In this document: positions 7,635 to 13,848 of the stretch, piece after piece
Numbering within the stretch: position 1 is the first letter of the stretch
Layout: each line of letters starts with the position of its first letter
DNA from: Ruminococcus sp. UBA5884
Lineage (GTDB): Bacteria > Bacillota > Clostridia > Oscillospirales > Ruminococcaceae
Length of the DNA: 23,575 nt
Direction: 5' to 3'
NCBI GenBank assembly: GCA_002431975.1
Contig: DJFA01000094.1
Location: forward strand, 1 to 23,575
Made by a program: the position numbers and the translations under genes
Notes under the pieces: model-generated
Seen by the model: the letters and a program-made list of their open reading frames with translations, nothing else
Database searches by the model: none
Told to the model about the DNA's origin: nothing

Positions 7635-9152
7635 TTGAATTTACGCCCAGATGAAATAACAAGCATCATAAAGGAACAGATTAAAAATTACCGCTCTGAA
7701 ATAGAACTCTCTGATACCGGTACTGTAATCACTGTCGGAGATGGTATTGCAAATGTACATGGTCTTGAAAAATGTATGTCAAATGAGCTTCTCGAATTTC
7801 CAGACGGTGTATATGGTATAGCTTTAAACCTTGAACAGGATTTCGTTGCCGCAGTTCTTCTCGGCTCTGATATCAATATAAAGGAAGGCGATACCGTCAA
7901 AAGAACCGGCAAAATCGTATCAGTTCCTGTCGGTGACGCTCTCCTCGGAAGAGTTGTAAACGCTCTCGGTCAGCCTATTGACGGAAAAGGTGCTGTACTG
8001 ACTGATGAAACTGCTCCTATTGAAAAAATTGCTCCGGGTATAATTACAAGAAAATCTGTCCATAAACCTCTCCAGACAGGTATCAAGGCTATAGATTCAA
8101 TGATTCCAATAGGCAGAGGTCAGCGTGAGCTTATAATCGGCGACAGACAGACAGGTAAAACCTCTATCGCAACAGATACAATCATCAACCAGAAAGGTCA
8201 GGACGTTATCTGCATATATGTTGCTATCGGTCAGAAACGTTCAACTGTTGCAAATGTTGTTGAAAACCTTGAAAAAGCCGGTGCTATGGATTATACAATA
8301 GTTGTATCCGCAACCGCTTCAGAACTTGCTCCTCTCCAGTATATCGCTCCTTATTCAGGAGTAACCATGGGTGAATATTTTCTTAACAAGGGCAAAGATG
8401 TACTCTGTGTATATGACGACCTTTCAAAACACGCTGTTGCATACCGTACCCTTTCACTGCTCCTCAAAAGACCTCCGGGACGTGAGGCTTATCCGGGTGA
8501 TGTATTCTATCTTCATTCAAGACTCCTTGAGCGAGCCTGTTCACTCAATGAAAATTACGGCGGCGGAAGCCTTACAGCTCTCCCGATAATCGAAACTCAG
8601 GCAGGAGATGTTTCCGCATATATCCCGACAAATGTAATCTCAATTACTGACGGTCAGATATTCCTTGAAACAGACCTTTTCAATTCAGGCGTAAGACCTG
8701 CCGTAAACCCTGGCATATCCGTATCCCGTGTAGGAAGTGCCGCACAGATAAAGGCTATGAAAAAAGTTTCAGGTTCTCTTAAACTCTCATATTCACAGTA
8801 CCGTGAACTCCAGTCATTCTCACAGTTCGGCTCTGACCTTGACAGCGATACAAAAGAACGTCTTGCAAAAGGTGAGAGAATCGTTGAAGTTCTCAAACAG
8901 AAGAAAAATTCTCCGGTATCCGTTGAAAATCAGGTTATTATAATATATGCTGTAACCAATAATTTCCTTAAAAATATCCCTCTTGATAAAATCTCTGACT
9001 TTGAATCAGAACTTTTCAGATATATTGATGAATCCCATCATGAAATAATTCAGTCAATCACTGATACAAAGGATTTGACTGCTGAAAATGAAGCTGCTCT
9101 CAGAGATGTCCTCAATGACTTCATCAAGGATTATCTTTCATCATTAAGCTGA
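7635..9152 (+). CDS. atpA: F-type ATP synthase subunit alpha, AtpA
   Basis: Alpha alternates with beta in the catalytic hexamer and carries the non-catalytic nucleotide sites. About 505 residues, full length. The P-loop GDRQTGKT is at about residues 169-176, and ITDGQIFLETDLFNSGVRPAVNPGISVSRVGSAAQ gives the alpha signature near residues 340-370. The start is most likely TTG at 7635: AGAAGG at 7621-7626 sits 8 bases upstream, and the protein then begins MNLRPDEITSIIKEQI as in relatives. The in-frame GTG at 7626 overlaps the ribosome binding site. Confidence 0.96.
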   Translation: MNLRPDEITSIIKEQIKNYRSEIELSDTGTVITVGDGIANVHGLEKCMSNELLEFPDGVYGIALNLEQDFVAAVLLGSDINIKEGDTVKRTGKIVSVPVGDALLGRVVNALGQPIDGKGAVLTDETAPIEKIAPGIITRKSVHKPLQTGIKAIDSMIPIGRGQRELIIGDRQTGKTSIATDTIINQKGQDVICIYVAIGQKRSTVANVVENLEKAGAMDYTIVVSATASELAPLQYIAPYSGVTMGEYFLNKGKDVLCVYDDLSKHAVAYRTLSLLLKRPPGREAYPGDVFYLHSRLLERACSLNENYGGGSLTALPIIETQAGDVSAYIPTNVISITDGQIFLETDLFNSGVRPAVNPGISVSRVGSAAQIKAMKKVSGSLKLSYSQYRELQSFSQFGSDLDSDTKERLAKGERIVEVLKQKKNSPVSVENQVIIIYAVTNNFLKNIPLDKISDFESELFRYIDESHHEIIQSITDTKDLTAENEAALRDVLNDFIKDYLSSLS

Positions 9153-9170
9153 AACGGAGGTGTATAATAC

Positions 9171-10046
9171 ATGGCTTCCGCCAATATGAAAGATGTAAAA
9201 CGCCGCATAAAAAGCATTGAAAGCACTATGCAGATAACAAAAGCCATGGAGCTTGTCGCATCTTCAAAATTAAGACGTGCAAAGGAACGTGCTGATAATG
9301 CAAGACCTTTCTTTGAGGCTCTTTATCAGATAATGTGGGAGATTACCTCGGAGGATTCCGCTTTCAGCTCGATATTTACAGATAAACAGAATAATGACGG
9401 CAGCACTCTTATTATAGTAATCGCCGGCGACAGAGGTCTTGCAGGAGGCTTTAACTCCAATATATTAAAACTTGCACAGAAACGCATTGATGAAATAAAA
9501 GCTGAAAACGGCTCTGCTGTCGTTATACCGATAGGAAAAAAAGCTGTTGAATATTTTTTGAAACAGGATATTAAAATTGCTGCACATTATGAAAATATTG
9601 CTGAACATATCAAGATAAATCATGTAATGGAAATCTCAGAAAAAATAATCAATGCATATACTGCCGGAAAAATAAACAGAGTAGAAATAGTTTTTACAAA
9701 TTATGTATCTCCTCTGCTTCAGGAGGCAAGACTTATGAGCGTTCTGCCTGTCGAAAATACAACAGGTCAGCCGGCTCCGGAAAATAAAAGAGTCACAAAT
9801 TATGAACCATCTCCGGAAGCTGTATTTGATACGCTTATTCCTAAATATGTCGCAGGTATCATATATGGTGCTGCTGCGGATTCATTTGCCTCCGAACAGG
9901 CTGCAAGACGCATGGCTATGGAAAATGCTACTGACAACGCCTCTGAAATGATTGACAATCTCTCACTCATCTACAACAGAGCAAGACAGTCATCAATAAC
10001 TCAGGAAATTACTGAAATAGTCGGCGGTGCATCAGCACAGGAATAA
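9171..10046 (+). CDS. atpG: F-type ATP synthase subunit gamma, AtpG
   Basis: Gamma is the central shaft that couples c-ring rotation to the catalytic beta sites. The 291-residue product starts with the canonical MKDVKRRIKSIESTMQITKAMELVASSKLRRA region and ends in ARQSSITQEITEIVGGASA, both pieces of the antiparallel coiled coil. The globular middle contains VIAGDRGLAGGFNSNI. GGAGG at 9156-9160 precedes the ATG by 10 bases. An 83-base gap, unusually long for this operon and containing a hairpin, separates it from atpD. Confidence 0.96.
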   Translation: MASANMKDVKRRIKSIESTMQITKAMELVASSKLRRAKERADNARPFFEALYQIMWEITSEDSAFSSIFTDKQNNDGSTLIIVIAGDRGLAGGFNSNILKLAQKRIDEIKAENGSAVVIPIGKKAVEYFLKQDIKIAAHYENIAEHIKINHVMEISEKIINAYTAGKINRVEIVFTNYVSPLLQEARLMSVLPVENTTGQPAPENKRVTNYEPSPEAVFDTLIPKYVAGIIYGAAADSFASEQAARRMAMENATDNASEMIDNLSLIYNRARQSSITQEITEIVGGASAQE

Positions 10047-10062
10047 AATATATTATCATTAT

Positions 10063-10127
10063 TTCACCGCAGAGAAATAATTTGATGATTTTTTATATAC
10101 AATCCAAATCTGCGGAGAATAGGTGAA
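10063..10127 (+). promoter_or_regulatory. Inverted repeat that can cover the atpD ribosome binding site
   Basis: TTCACCGCAGA (10063-10073) is complementary to TCTGCGG (10109-10115) and, through its TTCACC part, to GGTGAA (10122-10127). The two 3' segments contain both plausible Shine-Dalgarno sequences of atpD (GGAG at 10114-10117 and AGGTG at 10121-10125). The loop is about 35 bases, AT-rich. The RNA could thus hide the start of the beta-subunit gene. No U tract follows, so termination is unlikely. Confidence 0.4.
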
Positions 10128-10129
10128 TT

Positions 10130-11524
10130 ATGCAGAATATCGGAAAAATAGTACAGGTAATCGGTGCTGTTGTCGATGTCCGCTTCCAGAAGGAATGCCT
10201 GCCGAAACTGCTTAATGCAATAGAAATCAATAATAATGGTCAGAAACTTGTTATTGAAGTTGCCCAGCATATCGGTGACGATATAGTCCGCTGTATCGCT
10301 ATGAGCAGTACTGACGGTCTTGTAAGAGGCATGGACGCTGTTGATACCGGTGAACCTATAAAAGTTCCTGTAGGACGTGAAACTCTCGGCAGAATATTCA
10401 ATCTCCTCGGAGAACCTGTTGACGAAAAACCTGCACCGGAAACTAAAGAAAAATGGGCTATCCACAGAGAAGCTCCAAGCTATGAGGAACAGACCGCCTC
10501 AAATGAAATCCTCGAAACCGGAATAAAAGTAATCGACCTTATCGCTCCATATTTAAAGGGCGGTAAAATCGGTCTTTTCGGCGGTGCAGGCGTTGGAAAA
10601 ACTGTTCTTATTCAGGAACTTATAAACAATGTTGCCAATCAGCATGGCGGTATCTCAGTATTTACCGGTGTCGGCGAACGTACCCGTGAAGGAAACGACC
10701 TCTATAATGAAATGACTGAAAGCGGAGTTATCAAAAATACTGTTCTCGTTTACGGTCAGATGAATGAACCTCCGGGAGCAAGAATGAGAGTTGGTCTTAC
10801 TGGTCTTACTATGGCTGAATATTTCAGAGATAAGGAAAATCAGGACGTTCTTCTTTTTATAGACAATATATTCAGATTTACTCAGGCAGGTTCAGAGGTT
10901 TCTGCCCTTTTAGGAAGAATGCCGTCAGCCGTAGGATATCAGCCTACACTTGCCACTGAAATGGGTGCTTTGCAGGAGAGAATCACATCAACAAACAAGG
11001 GTTCAATAACATCAGTACAGGCTGTATATGTTCCGGCTGATGACCTTACCGACCCTGCTCCTGCCACAACATTCGCTCATCTCGATGCAACTACCGTTCT
11101 TTCAAGAAGTATTTCATCTCTTGGAATTTATCCTGCCGTTGACCCTCTTGACAGTAATTCAAGAATTCTTACTCCTGAAATAGTAGGTCAGGAACATTAT
11201 GATGTTGCAAGAAAAGTTCAGACTATACTCCAGAGATATACAGAACTTCAGGATATTATCGCTATCATGGGTATGGACGAACTTTCTGATGAGGATAAGC
11301 TTACCGTTTCCCGTGCAAGAAAAATCCAGAGATTTCTCTCTCAGCCTTTCAGCGTAGCAGAACAGTTTACCGGCATGAAGGGCAAATATGTTCCGGTCAA
11401 GGAAACTATCAGAGGATTTAAGGAAATCATTGAAGGAAAACATGATGACCTCCCTGAATCCGCATTCCTCTTTGTCGGAACTATTGATGAAGCTGTCGAA
11501 AAAGCCAAAAAGGGTGAAGAATAA
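10130..11524 (+). CDS. atpD: F-type ATP synthase subunit beta, AtpD
   Basis: Beta carries the catalytic sites for ATP synthesis and hydrolysis. 464 residues, the usual length. The P-loop GGAGVGKT is at about residues 151-158, GERTREGNDLY follows with the catalytic glutamate, and LLFIDNIFRFTQAGSEVSALLGRMPSAVGYQPTLATEMG covers the Walker B and nucleotide contacts. MGMDELSDEDK is the DELSEED-loop equivalent that touches gamma. The ATG at 10130 has AGGTG only 4 bases upstream and GGAG 12 bases upstream. Both lie in a possible stem (10063-10127). The stop codon shares one base with the atpC start. Confidence 0.97.
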   Translation: MQNIGKIVQVIGAVVDVRFQKECLPKLLNAIEINNNGQKLVIEVAQHIGDDIVRCIAMSSTDGLVRGMDAVDTGEPIKVPVGRETLGRIFNLLGEPVDEKPAPETKEKWAIHREAPSYEEQTASNEILETGIKVIDLIAPYLKGGKIGLFGGAGVGKTVLIQELINNVANQHGGISVFTGVGERTREGNDLYNEMTESGVIKNTVLVYGQMNEPPGARMRVGLTGLTMAEYFRDKENQDVLLFIDNIFRFTQAGSEVSALLGRMPSAVGYQPTLATEMGALQERITSTNKGSITSVQAVYVPADDLTDPAPATTFAHLDATTVLSRSISSLGIYPAVDPLDSNSRILTPEIVGQEHYDVARKVQTILQRYTELQDIIAIMGMDELSDEDKLTVSRARKIQRFLSQPFSVAEQFTGMKGKYVPVKETIRGFKEIIEGKHDDLPESAFLFVGTIDEAVEKAKKGEE

Positions 11525-11928
11525 TGACTCCTTTTAATCTTAAAATCATTACTCCTGAAAAAATATTCTTTGACGGAAAAACTGAACAGCTTACTGTGAG
11601 AACTACTGAAGGTGATATTGGTATTCTTGCAGGACATGAGAATTTTGTTGCAAATCTGCCGTCAGGTGCTATGAAAATAAAGATTGATGGCAGTTTTAAA
11701 GTTGCTGCTGTTTCAGATGGCGTAATAAAAGTATCAAAAGACCATACAACTATAATCGCATCTGCTGTGGAATGGGCTGACGAAATAGATATTGAATGGG
11801 CTAAACGCTCCGAAAAGGAAGCAAGAGAACATATGCAGCAGCATAAGGGTGATATGGAATTCCAGTATGCTGAACTCAAGTTAAAAAGAGCTTTGAACAG
11901 AATTTCAATTTCATCATCTGAAAAATAA
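11524..11928 (+). CDS. atpC: F-type ATP synthase subunit epsilon, AtpC
   Basis: Epsilon binds the foot of gamma and the c ring, and can inhibit ATP hydrolysis through its C-terminal helices. The 134-residue product has the N-terminal beta sandwich (FNLKIITPEKIFFDGKTEQL, GDIGILAGHENFVANLPSG) and a charged helical C-terminus (EWAKRSEKEAREH to the end). The ATG overlaps the atpD stop by one base (TAATG), giving translational coupling. It is the last atp gene. Its TAA stop lies at the left edge of a dispersed repeat copy, so the repeat may have replaced the original 3' end of the operon. Confidence 0.95.
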   Translation: MTPFNLKIITPEKIFFDGKTEQLTVRTTEGDIGILAGHENFVANLPSGAMKIKIDGSFKVAAVSDGVIKVSKDHTTIIASAVEWADEIDIEWAKRSEKEAREHMQQHKGDMEFQYAELKLKRALNRISISSSEK

Positions 11929-12078
11929 CGCCAACTCGATAGATTGTTTATGTAGGTGCGAACTGTGTTTGCCCGTTTGATTTACCAGAATTTCGGGCGG
12001 GCGACCAATGGTCGCCCCTACATAATAAACGAAAAATTCTTTGTTTGCAATTATAAAATTTTGTTATCGAATTTGCGT
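11927..12078. repeat. Dispersed repeat element with terminal inverted repeats
   Basis: The left end is AACGCCAACTCGATA (11927-11941) and the right end TATCGAATTTGCGT (12065-12078), imperfect inverted repeats of each other. Next to the left end is a degraded core (TGTAGGTGCGAACTGTGTTTGCCCG). In the middle is the full palindrome GGGCGACCAATGGTCGCCC at 11998-12016 followed by CCTAC. The element is about 152 bases, without coding potential. It begins inside the atpC stop codon and ends about 30 bases before the shared terminator. Confidence 0.7.
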
Positions 12079-12108
12079 GAAAAATAACAATCAGATTTTC
12101 AAAAAAAC

Positions 12109-12134
12109 AAGCGGCCATTTCAAAATGACCGCTT
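12109..12134. terminator. Bidirectional intrinsic terminator for the atp operon and the GNAT gene
   Basis: AAGCGGCCATTT (12109-12120) and AAATGACCGCTT (12123-12134) pair over 12 positions with a single mismatch. TTGTTGTTTTTT follows on the plus strand; the minus strand continues with GTTTTTTT from the A run at 12101-12107. It therefore fits termination of the atp operon from the left and of the acetyltransferase gene from the right, whose stop is only 9 bases away. Confidence 0.85.
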
Positions 12135-12143
12135 TGTTGTTTT

Positions 12144-12764
12144 TTAGTCAAAAATCTGACCTTCGAGTTTCAGTTTTTCCTTGAATGGAAACTGTTTATC
12201 AAATTCATCAGCTTCCTTTTCATCAACGAAATAAGCCAAAGGAGTAGAATATTCCCCTGTAATGCCGCTGAGATATCCGTCAGTCAACTCTTTGCAGAGA
12301 AAGAATGATGAATCCTCCCCTTCTTCAAGTCCATGATAACGGATTCCGTATTCACTTGCAAATGTAAATCCGCTTTTACCATAAAAATCGATATTTCCCT
12401 CAAAGCACACTGCTTTACAGCCGAATTTTTCAGCTTTTTCAAGGGAATAATCAAGCAGAATTTTTCCGAATCCTTTTCTTTTGTATTCAGGAGCTATGCA
12501 TATCGGACCCATTGTCATAATCGGGATATTTCTGCCGTCATCAGCATTTATAACTGTTCTGACAAAAACGTTCTGACCGATAATTCTGCCGTTCATCTCC
12601 ATGACAAAATCGAGTTCAGGAACGAAATCCTTATTGCTTCTGAGCTGATTAAGCACATAATGCTCCAGACAGCCGGGACGATAAACATTAAAGAAAGATT
12701 CTCTTACAAGGTTTTCAACTTCATGAAAATCCTTTTCTTCTTCGTTGCGAATAATATAATTCAT
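12144..12764 (-). CDS. GNAT-family N-acetyltransferase
   Basis: This 206-residue protein belongs to the Gcn5-related acetyltransferase fold, which moves an acetyl group from acetyl-CoA to an amine on a small molecule or protein. The acetyl-CoA site appears as VICIAPEY-type strand then KRKGFGKILLDYSLEKAEKFG at about residues 94-115 (RKGFGK is the Q/RxxGxG/A loop). GNIDFYGKSGF near 123-133 is the usual motif B region. The substrate cannot be read from sequence. GGAGGA at 12772-12777 lies 7 bases before the ATG. The gene has its own promoter and a roughly 190-base structured leader with a mini-ORF, unusual for a simple GNAT gene. It ends at a terminator shared with the atp operon. Confidence 0.85.
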   Translation of the reverse strand: MNYIIRNEEEKDFHEVENLVRESFFNVYRPGCLEHYVLNQLRSNKDFVPELDFVMEMNGRIIGQNVFVRTVINADDGRNIPIMTMGPICIAPEYKRKGFGKILLDYSLEKAEKFGCKAVCFEGNIDFYGKSGFTFASEYGIRYHGLEEGEDSSFFLCKELTDGYLSGITGEYSTPLAYFVDEKEADEFDKQFPFKEKLKLEGQIFD

Positions 12765-12805
12765 TGATTTTTCCTCCGATAATTGTTATTTTAAAAAATC
12801 TTCAA

Positions 12806-12944
12806 CATACCGGAAGTTTGTATGAGATATGTCAGCAAACCTTCCGGTTTACGCTGCAATCTCCAAGGTGTTGTTTTTCAAACAGCAGTCTCCTTTTAAA
12901 ATGATAACCGGTAATTTAACGGAATATTTTCTGGGATACCGGTT
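12806..12944 (-). promoter_or_regulatory. Structured leader RNA of the GNAT gene with competing hairpins
   Basis: Read on the minus strand, four segments can pair. Segment 1 is AACCGGTA (12937-12944) and segment 2 TACCGGTT (12906-12913); these form hairpin A. Segment 3 is AACCGGAAGGTTTG (12836-12849) and segment 4 CAAACTTCCGGTA (12808-12820); these form hairpin B, with one bulged base. Segment 2 can also pair with segment 3 through CCGGTT/AACCGG, so the two hairpins compete with a 2:3 structure. A short open frame with a good ribosome binding site lies between segments 2 and 3, and its stop touches segment 3. A T run (TTTTTT) lies about 9 bases past hairpin B, too far for a standard terminator. 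The layout resembles an attenuator; the signal is unknown. Confidence 0.5.
12849..12881 (-). CDS. Putative 10-residue leader peptide of the GNAT gene
   Basis: TTG at 12879-12881 follows a perfect AAGGAG (12890-12895) with an 8-base gap and opens a frame of ten residues (MKNNTLEIAA) ending at TAA 12849-12851, whose bases begin hairpin B. TTG starts are common in this window. The frame is open further upstream to an ATG at 12954-12956, which coincides with the predicted transcription start, so a leaderless 35-residue version is also possible. The peptide has no obvious run of one amino acid. The ribosome binding site and spacing are the main support. Confidence 0.45.
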   Translation of the reverse strand: MKNNTLEIAA

Positions 12945-12962
12945 TATTCCGCCCATATCTGT

Positions 12963-12991
12963 ATTATAACATATACTGATAAAAATTTCAA
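12963..12991 (-). promoter_or_regulatory. Promoter of the GNAT gene and its leader
   Basis: On the minus strand TTGAAA (12986-12991), a 17-base spacer and a perfect TATAAT (12963-12968) form a strong housekeeping-type promoter. It lies 18 bases after the stop of the gene at 13010-13489, so the GNAT gene is its own transcription unit with a leader of about 190 bases. Confidence 0.8.
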
Positions 12992-13009
12992 GAAAAAAAT
13001 TTTATTTTT

Positions 13010-13489
13010 TCAGAATTTAACCAATGCATTATCCTCATCATATTCAATATTCAGGTCAATACAGATACTTTCTGCAATGAAATCCTCAGGTTCCTGCGGT
13101 GTAGCAAAATAATATTTCCAGACCTTGCTGTACGGAGCTTTTTTGCAAAGTTCCTTACTGCTGTATGGTGTAATAAAATAAAGCATTCTGTAAATCATTC
13201 CGACAAAACCGGCTCTGTCCTTTTTAAAAAATTCATCTTTAAAGCAATCGTATTCTTCCTTTGAATCATCAATTTTCGGAAGCTCCCCTGATTCTGCAAG
13301 TATGCGGTTCATACATTCTTCAATAGTTTCTGACAATCTGAAATCCTGATATGATTTATCAAATAATTCTGCACAAAAAGCAGATTGCAGAAAAAAATCT
13401 GAAAACTTTTCCATATCATAATCCTGTTTTGCAGCATATTCATATAATTTCTGCTGGATTTTACAAATATCAAATTCTGCCGTATTCAA
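13010..13489 (-). CDS. Hypothetical protein, 159 residues
   Basis: I do not recognise this protein. It is soluble in appearance, acidic, rich in Asp, Glu, Lys, Phe and Tyr, with no membrane segment or signal peptide. The middle (about residues 60-85) is strongly charged; the C-terminal half contains GFVGMIYRMLYFITPYS and a Tyr/Trp-rich KVWKYYFATPQEP stretch. The start is TTG at 13489, with AGGTG (13497-13501) 7 bases upstream. It has its own promoter (13585-13613) directly downstream of a small-RNA terminator. Single-gene units with separate promoters are typical of accessory islands. The coding call rests on length, a good start site and a good promoter. Confidence 0.7.
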   Translation of the reverse strand: MNTAEFDICKIQQKLYEYAAKQDYDMEKFSDFFLQSAFCAELFDKSYQDFRLSETIEECMNRILAESGELPKIDDSKEEYDCFKDEFFKKDRAGFVGMIYRMLYFITPYSSKELCKKAPYSKVWKYYFATPQEPEDFIAESICIDLNIEYDEDNALVKF

Positions 13490-13528
13490 AAAAATTCACC
13501 TGTCCTTTTTCTTATATTTTGTACTGTT

Positions 13529-13566
13529 GAACTGTGTTCGCTCCTACAAAACGAATCTGAATATAT
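13529..13566. repeat. Fragment of the dispersed repeat family
   Basis: GAACTGTGTTC (13529-13539) then GCTCCTACAAAACGAATCTGAATAT (13540-13564) resembles the start of the window (CCCCTACAAAACGAATCGGCATAT) and, in reverse complement, the degraded left core of the copy at 11927-12078 (GTAGGTGCGAACTGTGTTTG). No terminal motif is found to its right, so it is a remnant or half element. It lies in the 5' untranslated region of the 13010-13489 gene. Confidence 0.5.
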
Positions 13567-13584
13567 TTATCCGAATTATTATTA

Positions 13585-13613
13585 AATATATCATTTTTCA
13601 GGAATACAGTCAA
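13585..13613 (-). promoter_or_regulatory. Promoter of the 159-residue hypothetical gene
   Basis: On the minus strand TTGACT (13608-13613), a 17-base spacer and TATATT (13585-13590) form a good promoter. It abuts the T tract of the small-RNA terminator at 13614-13621, so one unit ends where the next begins. The resulting leader is about 90 bases and contains the repeat fragment at 13529-13566. Confidence 0.7.
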
Positions 13614-13653
13614 TAAAAAAATTTACCGTCAGACGATGAAATCCGACGGTAAA
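13614..13653 (-). terminator. Intrinsic terminator of the candidate small RNA
   Basis: TTTACCGTC (13622-13630) and GACGGTAAA (13645-13653) form a 9 base-pair stem that can extend inward by GA/TC past one mismatch. On the minus strand it runs directly into seven T residues (13615-13621). On the plus strand only a weak T5 follows, so it works best for the minus strand. It may also end read-through from the cat-like gene. Confidence 0.75.
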
Positions 13654-13772
13654 AAATTTTTATATGGGGTGTTTGTTGATGTCATAATGATTGATTTTCA
13701 TCATTATGCAGAAACATTTTTTCAAAAAATGCTTCTGCTGATGAAAAATTTTATAGAGGGTATTTGTTAATT
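13614..13772 (-). ncRNA. Candidate small regulatory RNA with duplicated C-rich motif
   Basis: A strong minus-strand promoter (13779-13807) predicts a start near 13772, and an intrinsic terminator ends near 13614, giving a transcript of about 158 nucleotides with no credible open frame. In order it contains: a single-stranded region with ACAAATACCCTCTATAAAA; a 15 base-pair stem with one mismatch (13708-13738); a 9 base-pair perfect stem (13683-13708); a second single-stranded region with ACAAACACCCCATATAAAA; and the terminator hairpin. The two C-rich stretches are near copies and complementary to GGGG/GAGGG-type ribosome binding sites. This matches the build of antisense-acting small RNAs with repeated seeds. 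I do not recognise the family; it might instead be the long 3' end of the cat-like gene. Confidence 0.55.
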
Positions 13773-13778
13773 TTCTAT

Positions 13779-13807
13779 ATTATATAATAAATTCCGAGCT
13801 GTTTCAA
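13779..13807 (-). promoter_or_regulatory. Promoter of the candidate small RNA
   Basis: On the minus strand TTGAAA (13802-13807), exactly 17 bases, then TATAAT (13779-13784). It lies about 40 bases after the stop of the cat-like gene and has no protein-coding start within 250 bases, which is why it points to a non-coding transcript. Confidence 0.75.
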
Positions 13808-13848
13808 CCTATATTTTAAATATTTGGTGGATTATATGCAGATTTTAT

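Noticed and set aside
8371..8589. 72-codon plus-strand frame inside atpA
   Set aside because: It is an alternate frame of the conserved alpha subunit, without a start context.
12333..12767. 144-codon plus-strand frame opposite the GNAT gene
   Set aside because: It has no ribosome binding site and mirrors the GNAT coding frame; the minus-strand gene has motifs, promoter and terminator.
13622..13738. CRISPR-like array from the repeated hairpins and C-rich motifs
   Set aside because: Only two imperfect copies with unequal spacing, and the structure fits a promoter-to-terminator small RNA; no cas genes nearby.
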